In this document: positions 12,203 to 22,310 of the stretch, piece after piece | Layout: the number at the start of each line of letters is the position of its first letter | Numbering within the stretch: position 1 is the first letter of the stretch | Origin: Tetmemena sp. SeJ-2015 | Lineage: Eukaryota > Ciliophora > Spirotrichea > Sporadotrichida > Oxytrichidae | Direction: 5' to 3' | Length of the DNA: 64,000 nt | NCBI GenBank assembly: GCA_027382625.1 | Contig: JAJKFJ010021383.1 | Coordinates: 62,001-126,000 of the forward strand | Program-made: the position numbers and the translations under genes | Notes under the pieces: generated by a model | What the model saw: the letters and a program-made list of their open reading frames with translations, nothing else | Databases searched by the model: none | Told to the model about the DNA's origin: nothing

Positions 12203-12541
12203 CTCTTTTTGTAAAATCCAATGCCAATAAGACCTTAACGAGTAGCGCCCCAGACATGACCACATCGAAGATGATTTACAAAATATGGAATCGTTTGTGT
12301 TTAATGATTGACCTGGACGTTAAATTGTTGAAGAATATGACACAAGCCACCGCAATAAATGTGAACGCATCAAAGAAGGCCACTTTCTTTGGCTGAGGCT
12401 GGGCTTTCTTAATGTCTTCAGAGGTCTGCATGGAGGGTCCTGACTTTGCGCCTCTCTTTCCCTCTGGACCAAGCTGAATTCCACTTTCCATGCTTCCTCG
12501 TCTTCTGAATAGGAGGAGGAAGATTGGTTTTGCCTTTTCAT
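12203..12541 (-). pseudogene. Broken partial copy of the first segment of the 5627-8527 gene
   Basis: Nearly identical in sequence to about 8190-8527, beginning exactly at the ATG (MKRQNQSSSSYSEDEE) and ending at the same place where the parent frame is interrupted (after GFYKK). It carries at least two one-base deletions relative to the parent, one in the GAGGAAAGC stretch and one in GTTAAAGTCC, so it cannot encode the protein. Upstream and downstream flanks are unrelated. The precise ends suggest duplication of one segment, probably one MDS. Confidence 0.8.
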
Positions 12542-12898
12542 TACTATTAAACCTTATATCTTAATTGATTTTTGCAAAGTCACTATATTTGAGCAATAAA
12601 ATTTAATAATTCAATAAGCGGAAGAGATTAGTTTAGCAACTTTAATTAAAGTAGCAGTGACTTACTAAAGTGATAAATTGATTGTAATAAGTTTCTCCTT
12701 GTGTTGATGAGTTAGTCTGTGTGATTTAGTAATTTATTAATCGAAAGTTTGAATTCTTGTTCTCGACTCACTAACAATAATTAATTCAAAATGAGAGTAA
12801 TGTCTACTGAAAAGTAACTGCATCAAAAGTAAAAGATAGAGAAACAGAAAAGTATAAATCAGCAAAGCCAATATTGCCAACTTAATTTCTAAAGTTGT

Positions 12899-15248
12899 AT
12901 GCAATATATAGAAGGAACTGTAGATCAACAGCAGTGGAAGAATAAAGCTAAAGCAAAATCTTAGATCCTAAGTTCGAGAGTTCAACTTTTAAAGAAAACA
13001 TTTATAAATGCGTAAGATTAATATGAGAGAGAGATTAAGGAACAGAAGAAGAGAAAGATCAGTTCTTCTAAAAACTTGCAGCAACGAGGAAACAAAGATA
13101 AGCAAGGCTCAATACCAAGGCCGAAGCATCTCTTGATGATGAACAACCTTTCAAATTTTTATTTAATTACTCATCCTTACTCCAATATATGTTTCATATT
13201 TAAAAGCAAGAGCATGCTGTCAGTCGAGAGAAAGTCTTCTAACTTCGATGGATCGTATTTCTTACTATTTTGTGAATTTATTGTGATGGGAACAAAGTGC
13301 AATTCGGCTTATCTACTCAAGTGAATGTGATTACTGACTTACTTTCGTAATCTCAAATAACTTCGAATCAAGGTTTGCAGATTGAAGACAAGGAAAATCA
13401 GGTTTCATCTCTCAAAACTTGTCATTAAAAACTTTTGAAGCATATGTTGATGATCAATTTAAACTAGAGCCTTTTAGCAGACTTAAAGTTTATAGGGAAG
13501 GGGGGATTCCAATCAGATGATGCAAACTATGCTCTAGATGATGTTTGAGATAAGGAACTAGAATTTGTACTTGATTGAGCGTAACTTAGAGCTCGAGCGA
13601 GTGGTCAACACAGAAGTTAAGCCTATACTCGAAGATGGCCTATTTTACCTAAATCAGGAGATCATTCAAATCAAAGAGAGCAAGGGCTTCAAACCAAATG
13701 AGTAATATACTTTTTAATTAGCAAATGAGGGAATGGATGAGAGCTGTGAAAGAAATTAATTTTAGGGAGATAGAGTCCAGTCTCCAAAGCAGCAAAGACA
13801 AAATGACAAAAGTTAGCAGAAAGTTTCTTTCACTGGCATTGATTCTCAAGCGGAGTCAAGGGAATCTCAGTAGGAGGAGGAGTAAAAGCAATCACCTCAA
13901 GTAGAGGAGAAGTCTTATCGCGGCCAATAATAAGTATCATAGTAAATCTTGCAAGATAAACTTTAAAATCTTAGATATTTAAAAGCTACTAACGATGCAG
14001 ACTCAACATTTTAGAGGAAATTTGATGAGACAGTTCATGAGGTATCTTTTGCAGATCCACAAAAAGACATTATGAGATTTATACACTTAGAAACTTACTA
14101 ATTCAATATCTGATTTAGCTAGGGAGCTATGCTGATGCAAATCATGGGAATCGGATAAAGTCAAAGCTAAGCAAAGAATGAGCAGCAACAACAAACGAAG
14201 TCTGCACCCGCGAGAGGGAGAGGTAGAGGGTTTAGAGGAGGTAGAAGAAACGATAGAAACTTCAATTTTAAGTGCAATCTGAATGAAATCGATAAGATAT
14301 TGGAAGAAGGAAACGAGGGAGGATTGGGTAAACCTGGAATTCAATATATTCTTATACTTCTAGGAGCCAATGTAGATTTAAGTTTGCTTCAAAGTATGAA
14401 GAGGGGTTCAGCAACTCCACAAGTCCAATCAACAAGGATGAGATCAATCAGGACATAATTCACATACAGATGAAAGAGGAGTTAAGATGATTTAAAAATG
14501 AGGTGAGTATTTATACTAGAGTGTAACAGTTTGACATTACAGGCCAATATGAAATTAACAAGTACTAGTCAGAGGAGAAACTACAAGGAGGATCCACAAC
14601 TCAGGAGATCGTAAGGCCTAAAACTGGAAAGATCGTAGAAGGTTAAAAAAAGAGAGGTGCTTGGGGAGCTGGAGCAAGGCCCCCATCTGGTGGAATTCTC
14701 CCAAGCAAGAGAAATTATCTATAACTTACTTGTCTTGTCTAATTTTGATAGAATAGGAGGACCAGGTGATGATATTCTACAATTTTAAAGCCAAGATTCA
14801 TCTGAAATTTTAGAGTAAAAGCTGCTCTAAAAGCATAACTCTTAGGAAGAAAGTGATCCTCTGAGGGTAGTGAAAACGTTATCCATGGAGAATAATGAAA
14901 AGGCTGGTGAGGCACTGTAGCTAGAAGATCTAAAGTCTTTCTTGAATGAGGGCCATATACCTGCTAGTGTTGAACCTAGGAAACCTGCAATTCGAGGTAT
15001 GAGAGTGAATGCCCCTAACACTAAAAGAGGAATGTTCCTAACTTTTAAACTCTATTTTAGACTAAAATGTTCAAAGCACCTTCATAATTTTAAAGTTACT
15101 TGTTTCAAATTTGAAACCTCCTAAGGATTTAATAGAGAGCTTGATATCCCAAGATGAGTCAACCCAAGATCAGACTATCCCACAAATAAGACAGTAATCT
15201 CGCACTCCTAGAAAGAATCTTCAATCAAGCTCTCAGAACTATATCTGA
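12899..15248 (+). CDS. Gln-rich RGG-motif protein
   Basis: Likely start ATG 12899-12901 (MQYIEGTVDQQQWKNKAKAK), with TGA 15246-15248 as the last stop. An intron at 13402-13477 (GTTTCA...TTTTAG) joins LQIEDKENQ to QTQSLQGRGDSNQM. A 21-nt CTA-bounded insert at 14098 removes an in-frame TGA before the arginine/glycine block (RGRGRGFRGGRRNDRNFNF). Further coding-like blocks are EEGFSNSTSPINKDEINQD and KRGAWGAGARPPSGGIL, then a charged C-terminus (LISQDESTQDQTIPQ). RGG boxes typically bind RNA. Frame changes near 13140, 14345, 14487, 14720 and 15040 are not fully resolved, so it may be two genes. Confidence 0.5.
14098..14121 (+). other. Short IES candidate, pointer CTA
   Basis: CTA at 14098-14100 and 14119-14121. 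Removing 21 nt deletes an in-frame TGA and joins HLETY to QGAMLMQIMG without changing frame. The pointer is short, so confidence is limited. Confidence 0.4.
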
Positions 15249-15332
15249 ACTATTTTATTACCATAGTACTATTTCATATCATTCATTTCTTACTTTGAAT
15301 AATCCTTGAGCGAATAATAATAAAACACAATC

Positions 15333-16105
15333 ATGAATAGTTACATGACAGAGCGATAAGAAAGCAAATCTAAGTCGAGAACTCGCATTCACCAGATTAT
15401 CAGCAAAGCAAGCATAGCTGCGCCAAACTGTAATCTAGTGAATGACTCTTCCAAGAGGTTAAACTTCAATATCCAGAATGGCTCTGGAAAAAAGCAAGTC
15501 ACTCAATTAAATGGGGCAAAACAAGAAGCCTTTCGAAACTTCAAGGTTGCATTTATAGAGTCAGATTCGCAATTAAATATTATGTGCACTTCTCTAATAA
15601 GATATGATATAATTGGATTCTGAGGATGAAGAGACAAAGGAACTTAAGAAGTAGATTTTGGAGGATAACCCTTTCAACTTTAACACTAACAGTTCTCATG
15701 CTAGAGACGCATCCGAACCCAAAGAGTAAAGCATAACTCCCAAGGCAAGGAATGGCAGAGGCATGTGTATGGGGGGAGGAGGAGCGAGGAGATAAAATAA
15801 TAAAGCTCCAAAGGGTATCCCCTCGATCGAAGACTTAATACAGAACAGCATAGAATATATAAGCATACATATTTAGTACACTATCTTTTCTGATTGCTTT
15901 AAAGGAGAGTGTTATATTTTGTGAATAGGAAGAATCTGGAGACTAGAATCAGGGGCAAGAATCTGAGATACTTAACTTCCTGAGAGGGCCAAGTCCAGAT
16001 CTCAGTAACTAGCTCACTGAGACTGAGAAAAGTGGAGTATTTTTCTTGAATAAGGGAAAGCGACCACTCAACTAAGATGAGACGGCTGACTTTGGAGAAG
16101 AATGA
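15333..16105 (+). CDS. Small Gly/Asn-rich acidic protein, function unknown
   Basis: ATG 15333-15335 (MNSYMTERQESKSKSRTR) to TGA 16103-16105 (DETADFGEE). Coding blocks include KRLNFNIQNGSGKKQVTQL, LDSEDEETKELKKQILEDN, a Gly/Arg patch (NGRGMCMGGGGARR) and EILNFLRGPSPDLSNQ. Two interruptions occur, near 15540-15610 and near 15875-15930; the second begins GTACAC and ends GAATAG and is probably an intron. No known domain seen. Confidence 0.5.
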
Positions 16106-16253
16106 CTGACTCTTATAGAAATATTTATGAAGTGTTGACTAAATATGAATACTTGAAAATGAAGTTGACCTTTTTTCATCTGTTTAATTGCTGGTGACAG
16201 ATTCCTTTAAGAATTGGCAACTCTAAATTAAATTTAAGCCGTCAATTAAAGCA

Positions 16254-16805
16254 ATGAAAGCAACCTACACTGCCGAGAAAGGGATTCAGGCCTTACAACT
16301 CTACAGAAGAATAATGAAGCTCCACATTAGAAACATGCCTCAAGACTTGCGCCTCTTTGGTAAGCTATGCTTATAGAACTGAACTCTCGAACTTATTCAG
16401 GGCTACTGTGGATTTTTCGTTAACCTATTGTGTTAGGTGACTTGTATGTGAAGCAAGAATTCAGATTGCATCTGGATTCAGCCTCTGAAGATTTCTCAAT
16501 TAAGTTTGAATTCTATATTAGATCAGATGAACAAGTTCATGGCGGCTTGGGTCGCCTACGCTGATCAGATACGGCAAGTGAACCCTAGGAAGCCAAAACA
16601 GGAGCTCAAGAAACAGCTAGCAAGTGAGGAATTCGAGGAGGTCCTCAAAGAGAAAGCGAATCAGGAATAAACTCAGACCCTCGCTGACTTCAAGCAGATC
16701 ATTTTTGAGAGTGAGACCAAGAAGAAATAGAAACAGCAAGAGAATAGCACTGCCACATAAAGTAGTCCAACTCAAAGTAATTCAAAGACTCCTTATTCTT
16801 AATGA
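16254..16805 (+). CDS. SDHAF3: Succinate dehydrogenase assembly factor 3 (ACN9/SDHAF3, LYR family)
   Basis: The protein contains the LYR-type signature LQLYRRIMKLH followed by PQDLRLFGDLYVKQEFRLH and KFMAAWVAYADQIRQ, in the order and spacing of the ACN9 family of mitochondrial matrix factors that protect the iron-sulfur subunit of succinate dehydrogenase. Start ATG 16254-16256 (MKATYTAEKGIQ). An intron lies at 16360-16436 (GTAAGC...GTTAG). A GAT-bounded IES at 16490 restores the family spacing between SASED and QMNKFM. The C-terminal tail (QELKKQLASEEFEEVLKEKA) is longer than usual. TGA 16803-16805 is followed in the same frame by 33 coding-like codons (KKQQLYKKEEINNLIG) before a second TGA near 16890. 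Confidence 0.88.
16490..16523 (+). other. IES, pointer GAT
   Basis: GAT at 16490-16492 and 16521-16523. The 31-nt excision yields HLDSASEDQMNKFMAAW, which matches the ACN9 family layout. Read through, the frame is lost. Confidence 0.85.
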
Positions 16806-17028
16806 AAGAAGCAGCAGCTTTATAAGAAGGAAGAGATCAACAATTTAATAGGGAACGAAGAGAATAAATACTTGAGTTATTTATGAGATGCTATTTTAAT
16901 CTCCAAAAATGAAAAACTTTCACTCTTGGTTTATCTGAGTCATTTACTTGAGGAAAGGGAGGGTCGTAAATTAAAGCAGGTGAGATGACAATTTTCCTAA
17001 TCAAATTATTTATAATTTATAAATTGAA
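16806..17028. other. Spacer between SDHAF3 and clathrin light chain
   Basis: The first 85 bases continue the SDHAF3 frame after its stop codon. The remainder is AT-rich and non-coding. Confidence 0.5.
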
Positions 17029-17767
17029 ATGGAAGGTTTTGAATTTGTGGGAGGGGATAACTCTGGTCCTCAATTCGCTCAGCAATAGTTTGGCTAGATG
17101 AATCCCACCTCTCAAGATCCAAATGGCTTTGGTCAACCATTCGATGGAGGAATGCAGATGAACTTCTAGACAAGTGGATCGCAGATGAATAACCAGTTCG
17201 GTGAGAATGGAGGCAATGGCTCTTCAGCGCAAACCTGGGGTTTTGTGCCTGCGGCATAAGGCTTCGGATCAAATCAGTTGGATGATGACCTAGATGACGA
17301 GGAGAGAGAAAGAGTGCGCAACGCTGAATAGGCTGAGGAGGAGCGCAAGCGAGGCCTCTATGAGAAAATGCAAGATGAGGACTCGCAGAAAAAGGACAGG
17401 AGGGTTAATGGCAAGAGTGAGCTCGATAAATGGAGTGCTCTTATAGTTCTATAGAAGATGATGACATTGATATATCTTTTGTGCTTAGAGGCAGAAGGAA
17501 ATCGAGCAGCAGCGTAAAACTAACGAGCAATTAGAAAAGGCATACCATGAGGCAGTTGAGAAGGCACGCACGGGCAACAACCCTTGGGAGAGAGTGGTCA
17601 ATAATTGCGAGATGAACAGCAGCTAGTATGTTGGTGGAGCAGATGTCACTAGAATGAGATAAGCCATGATCTAGAGAAAGGCTGATATCACCAAGGCAGG
17701 CGGTCTTAAGAAGAGCAACATGTCCACTTCAAAGTAAAAGGACCTTGTTTTTCCAATTTACATGTGA
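17029..17767 (+). CDS. Clathrin light chain
   Basis: ATG 17029-17031 (MEGFEFVGG) opens a Gln/Gly/Phe-rich N-terminus. An acidic turn (LDDDLDDEERERVRNAEQ) leads into a long charged helix (KWRQKEIEQQRKTNEQLEK) of the kind that binds the clathrin heavy-chain hub. The C-terminal signature is GNNPWERVVNNCEMNSSQ followed by DVTRMRQAMIQRKAD, matching the NPWERV...D.SRM end of clathrin light chains. Stop TGA 17765-17767. One GAG-bounded IES sits in the helix. The product acts on coated vesicles in the cytoplasm. Confidence 0.88.
17433..17490 (+). other. IES, pointer GAG
   Basis: GAG at 17433-17435 and 17488-17490. Excision gives LDKWRQKEIEQQ in frame. The insert resembles an intron (starts near GT, ends TTAG), but GT-AG removal puts the helix out of frame. 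Confidence 0.75.
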
Positions 17768-18077
17768 AGATTATGGGGTCAGAATGTTTCTTACACGGAG
17801 GATAAGAAAGGCTTGATAATAAAAAGTATAAGGAATAATGAGGAATCGAAAGCAGTTTATAAGAGAGTGTAATTTTATCTAAGCAGTATATTCCATCTTC
17901 CCTTTTCGCAAAGTCATATCTTTCTATTTTTATCTCTCTCTTCATTCAAATTTTCGATCATTCTTTATATCTTCTAAAGAGTGGAACTATTCTCATTCTT
18001 AAACTCCCTAATGACGATTATTTTTTTCCAACCCTAAATTTGGAAATCTAAGAAGTTCTATCTTTCCGATTGACTTT
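17768..18077. other. AT-rich spacer
   Basis: No supported gene. The long minus-strand frame here is AT-driven and has no recognisable protein character. Confidence 0.5.
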
Positions 18078-18090
18078 TTATTTAGAGCTC
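18078..18090 (+). repeat. 13-bp pointer at 5' edge of AdSS-like 3' MDS
   Basis: TTATTTAGAGCTC, identical to 25957-25969. The flanks on both sides differ between the two sites. Joining through it gives a complete GT...AG intron and the in-frame sequence YISNRAHIETAF. Confidence 0.85.
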
Positions 18091-19082
18091 ATATTGAGAC
18101 AGCTTTCCACAAGAAGATTGCTCGTAGATTAAGAGAACTGAGGAATGATACTATCTGGGTGAATGGAGATGATGTATCTATGGCCTTCAAGCCAATGAAG
18201 ATGGGACTGCGTATTGCAAATCTAGTTGAGTCTTGGGACCTCTTTGAGCAGAAATACTTGAGAGTCAAGAACACATTCGAGCAACTTTATAGAGTGGAAT
18301 TCACAGAGCAAGAAATGAAGGAGGATTTAGATTAGCTTAAGCAACTGCAGTCTTAATTAATGCAACAAAAGATGGTCACTGATACCGCAGTGCTGCTCAA
18401 TCAAAAGATCCAAGAGGGCAAGCGCATTTTAGTAGAGGACTGTAGTTCCTCACTTATGGATGTAGACTTTGGAATATATCCCTACACAGACTCCTTTAAT
18501 ACAACCACTGGAGCAGTTTGCACTGGCTTAGGTGTTCCTGAGGAAGCAATAGAAACTACGATTGGAGTTATGTCTGTCGCATCTATCATAAGATCCGCTT
18601 TCCTGAATAGAATCCAGTCCTTCCCATCTTAAGTATAGCAAGATGATCAAGCTTATGAATCTATGAGAAGAAAGCTCACCAAGGATTACGAGTTGGATCC
18701 TCAAACTTATAGCTTCGGATGGCTGGATCTTAACCCAATCCGTCATGCTCACATGCTCAACTATCTATCCTCGATCTATCTAACAGGCTTGGACTTGCTA
18801 GATGAGCTCGATGAAATCAAGATATGCTCAAAGTACAAGATCGGAGAGACTGAGATAGAAGGAATTCACCCGACTCTGATGGACGACTTTGCCAAGCTCA
18901 CTCCTGTTTATAAGTCCTTGAAAGGATGGAAGTAGAATACCTAGGAGATAGAAAGTTTCTAGCAACTACCTGTCGATTGTCAGAGTTTGATAAAGGAGAT
19001 AGAGAAAAGAACTAAGGTAGAGATAAAATACGTCAGCGTAAGTAACGATGAGGATGAGGGTTTACTTAGGATCATGCGATGA
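18078..19082 (+). CDS. Adenylosuccinate synthetase-like protein, 3' part (scrambled gene)
   Basis: C-terminal two thirds of an adenylosuccinate synthetase homologue: RAHIETAFHKKIARR, MKMGLRIANLVESWDLF, ILVEDCSSSLMDVDFGIYPY (family ILVEGA...DIDFGTYPF), TTGAVCTGLGVPEEAI (family GGVCTGLG), FGWLDLNPIRHAHMLN (family GWLDL), LLDELDEIKICSKYKIG and a C-terminal EIEKRTKVEIKYVSVS. It has no start codon. It opens inside an intron end, TTATTTAG, then AGCTC, and that 13-bp block recurs at the end of the 5' part (25957-25969). The stop is TGA 19080-19082. Family enzymes make adenylosuccinate from IMP, aspartate and GTP. Several catalytic positions are changed here (KLD is GLD; the TTGR loop is absent), so activity is doubtful. 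Confidence 0.85.
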
Positions 19083-19460
19083 AGTAGAGAGACGAGACTA
19101 ATCCCTATGAAAAAATAGAAAGTTATAAAGCATTATAAGGGATTAGAAGACAATAGGAGCTTAATCTATAAGTTTGATGCTGAGTTTATGAGAGTAGTAA
19201 TACTATATCTTTTTAATTAAATTAAAGTGAGCCGTTAATTCCCCCTAACACTTAGGTACTATATATGCCAAGTTGCTTAAAGTTGTGATATGAGAGTCTA
19301 TCTGTCAGTTAATTGAATTTTATATGCAAGACAATACTGACTTTCTAATTACTTAATTATAAATTTAAATCAAAGGTGGAGATTATTAAATCTTCTTTCA
19401 AAAGAGCATCCAAATAAAAAGAGCGACTTTCAGATCACCTAATCTTAAAAGCCACATCGA
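19083..19460. other. Spacer
   Basis: AT-rich and Gln-codon-rich at first (to about 19200), with no family recognised. I see no gene with a plausible start and stop. Confidence 0.4.
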
Positions 19461-20651
19461 ATGATTGCTTCCAAATTTTAGAAGACTCTCAAATTTTGTA
19501 ATTCATAATACAAAAAATATTCGAGATTATATAAGACTTTTAACTTCTTGCATTTTCATCGCAAAAGACTGGCGATTGCAGGGACATTCACAGGAGTCTA
19601 TGGATTGCTGTGTTACAAGTCAATATAGAACTCAAATGAGGTATTTAGAATGGGAATGGCAGGATCATTAGCAAACACGATAGTAGAGGCAGGATTTCAT
19701 GTTATGGACACAATCAACGTGAGAACTAAGGTCTCAGATTCTAATAAAGCGTAAAGGAGAAATACGAATTTCACTCATTAATGAATCATAGTTTATGTCG
19801 TCGATCCTGATGGCGAGAAGAATTTATGCGAAGGAAGGATTATACGGATTTCTTAAAGGGTTTTCGGCGTGCTACTATGGATCAGTGGTGTGCGGGTTCA
19901 TCTATTTCTCACTATATAAGCTGTTTAAGATCTACTTCAAAGAACTATTCGGTGAGGGCTACAACATCGCATGGACCTACTTTATGGCCTCATTTGCAGC
20001 TGAGTTTTTCACACTTATCGTCTACTATCCTTATGATTAGCAAATTATAATATAAACTATTTCACTCTTTAGATCTTTGATTTGGTGAAGTGCAGACTGC
20101 AATCTAAGAATTATGTTTTCAAGTACAGAAATATTCCGCACGCCTTCCAAAAAGAGATTGAGTAGGGCTCTGTGAAGAACCTTTACTAAGGCTCCTTCCC
20201 CTTCCTTGTGACTTACTGCACTTGCGTATCGATACAGTTCACTATCTTTTATTCATGTACTCTTTTAAATTGAATGAATTCTTATGTTGTCTATCTACGA
20301 ATTTATGATGAAGAATTTCAAGACCAACTAGGGATTAGAAGAGTTCCAAAAGAATGAGTTCAGAAATAATCTCTTAGCATCCACGGCAGGTGGCGCAATA
20401 GGAAGTATAAAGTGCATACTTCATCATTGTTTAAATAAAGTGGTTTAACTAACTGCCTAGATGTGATTACTGTAAATAAGTAGACAGATCCTAATACTGT
20501 GATTCTAGATCTGATAAAGAAGGAAAGAATGAACCTCTTCACCAAAGGACTGTTAGCGAGAATCTCCTATAATACTTTCTAGTCTGTCGTCTTCTTTAAC
20601 CTAGTAGTGTACATAGGAAAGATTTATAACGTTGAACTCTCAGACGATTGA
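19461..20651 (+). CDS. Mitochondrial carrier family protein
   Basis: ATG 19461-19463 (MIASKFQKTLKFCNS) to TGA 20649-20651 (YNVELSDD). The protein shows carrier-type repeats: MAGSLANTIVEAGFHVMDTI, then RRIYAKEGLYGFLKGF; a second with YPYDLVKCRLQSKN (a PxD-x-x-(K/R) signature) and KNLYQGSFPFLV; and a third with TAGGAIGS, NCLDVITVNKQTDP and MNLFTKGLLARISYN. Carriers exchange metabolites across the inner mitochondrial membrane; the substrate cannot be told. Three IESs are solved (GATT, CTATCT, AAGT). A fourth interruption near 19755-19795 is evident, but its pointer is unresolved. It lies between the two halves of the scrambled AdSS-like gene. Confidence 0.82.
20035..20082 (+). other. IES, pointer GATT
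   Basis: GATT at 20035-20038 and 20079-20082. Excision restores the carrier signature YYPYDLVKCRLQ across the junction. Confidence 0.82.
20242..20296 (+). other. IES, pointer CTATCT
   Basis: CTATCT at 20242-20247 and 20291-20296. The insert carries an in-frame TGA. Excision joins CVSIQFTIYEFMMKNF in one frame. Confidence 0.85.
20403..20441 (+). other. IES, pointer AAGT
   Basis: AAGT at 20403-20406 and 20438-20441. Excision gives TAGGAIGSGLTNCLDVI, the normal start of the third carrier repeat. Confidence 0.82.
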
Positions 20652-21061
20652 CTATTTAACATAATATATATCATTTCTAATGATCATAATGTGGAGTGAA
20701 TTATTTAAGGGAGAGTAGGCGAGGAACCCAAGCACATACGAGTACTGGGTCAAAGTTAATTAACACTAATCCCAATATAACTAATTAAACTAGCACCTCA
20801 TCCATACTAGCAAGTCCCAATCAGATAAAAGTGGAGTCAGCGAAAATTATTATGGAGCAAACTTTGGAGGCAGATAACTCATTTGTATAAGAGCAGCAGA
20901 CTTAACCATCTCACTATTATTTAAAGTACTAAATTTCTTTATTCCACCTTCCCTTTCAATTAATAAGAAGACTGCTATGAATTGAGGTACAGTTGAAAAG
21001 GTTAATTTAAAATTTATTTGCCAACGTAGTAAAGCACGATCTATACACAAATTTTCTGAAA
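20652..21061. other. AT-rich spacer
   Basis: No coding frame with protein character on either strand. Confidence 0.5.
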
Positions 21062-21857
21062 ATGTAGACAATCCAAAATCAGCAAGCGCCAAGATAAATT
21101 CCTGACCTCTATGATGGTCAACTTTCTCAAGAAGAGAGAGCGCACTTGGAAGCAAATGAAAGAAGGAGGAAAAACTAAAATTTATCACACAAGTCTAAAG
21201 CTGGAACCAGATAAGTATTGAAAAAGAGCAAGCGTGATCTTGAAGGCTTAATTTAGCTATTTTAGGCCAGGAGATTGCTTCACTGGGTTTTAGAAATCAC
21301 TTGGAAAGAAATGCGAGTTCTTTTTTGGGGAACTGGATTTAAATTCTCATTTCTTTAAATGTTCTTATGGAAGTATCTCTAAGTAATGTCGACGTTGAGA
21401 GCGGAACTCTTTCAGGCATCATAGAGAAGAAGATCATCTCAATTGTTAATTCGCTACTACTTAATTAAAATTGGTGGGAAGAAACATGCTATGAAGATTT
21501 TTTTCGAAGGTGAGATCATTCTCAATATTATGATAATACCTTCCTTCTTTATCACAACCATTTAAATTAATGATTGACGGGATCAACAACTCATTCACGT
21601 CAAATCTGACTGCAGGGTGTGAGGTGCTGGATGTCTACTTTTGGAATCGCTTCCCTCAGTTCAAAGAGATAGACAGCTTGCGTGACATCAAGAAGCTCAG
21701 CGATCGCTTTGTCTTCATGCGGTGGCAAGAACGCGGATGCATTAAGATGAAGAGACAACCAGTTGCCAGGTTCGAGAATGAATACACAACAAAAGAAGCA
21801 AGGTTCTGGAAAGCGAAAGAAAGAGGAGAAAGAAACAAGGATGAGAATATTGGATGA
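21062..21857 (+). CDS. Uncharacterised protein in at least three coding blocks
   Basis: ATG 21062-21064 opens MQTIQNQQAPRQIPDLYDG, continuing QLSQEERAHLEANERRRKNQ. A second block (SLSNVDVESGTLSGIIEKKI, LLNQNWWEETCYEDFF) lies at about 21375-21507. The third (21570-21857) contains CEVLDVYFWNRFPQFKEID and RFVFMRWQERGCIKMKRQP, ending at TGA 21855-21857. The blocks are in different frames and need IES or intron removal that I could not pin down. No family recognised. The last 80 bases overlap the start of the next gene. Confidence 0.45.
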
Positions 21858-22310
21858 AATCATGAATCCCGAGAGTTATATAACTAGTTGCTTAAATTAA
21901 AAGAGTGAAGAGCAATCTGAAGAGTCCTTGGAAAGCGATAACTTGGATGACGATGAGGCTTTTGAGTTGATTGAATACTTTGAAAATACAAGCACGCTCC
22001 CCTCCTCGAGAAGGGGCCCTCCCACTTAAACTTTGAACTCAGGCTCTGACTCTGAGTAACCTCTGCAGTCAGTTGACGAGGAACAGCTCAGTGCCACTGG
22101 AAGTTATTTCATTTGCTACGATGTGGTCTAGAGTAAGATCACTGGCTACTTTAAACAATCATTCCTAAAAAACTGCCAGTCACTTTATTCTAATGAAGAT
22201 TAAATTTTAGCCAGAAGCTGATTCTTGAAAGTAAGTCTTCAGTTGTCTCCGAATCTGACAAATTTACAAATTCTGGAGGGCTCTCGTTCCCTTGCTTTGA
22301 AAAAATGTGA
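21778..22310 (+). CDS. Uncharacterised protein, module gene copy B
   Basis: ATG 21778-21780 (MNTQQKKQGSGKRKKEEKET), an acidic middle (DNLDDDEAFELIEYFEN), then a segment related to the minus-strand gene at 9845 (SVDEEQLSATGSYFICYDVV, then ITGYFKQSFLK). The frame stops at TGA 22219-22221. The homology continues one base out of frame (LILESKSSVVSES against LILQSKTSVASK in the relative) to about 22310, so one base appears lost. The gene lies upstream of a DQSIK-family gene, as its relative does. Function unknown. Confidence 0.5.

Noticed and set aside
13515..13543. 8-bp direct repeat AGATGATG as an IES pointer pair
   Set aside because: Removing the 21-bp unit leaves the downstream TGA in frame. 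The intron at 13402-13477 explains the reading frame better.
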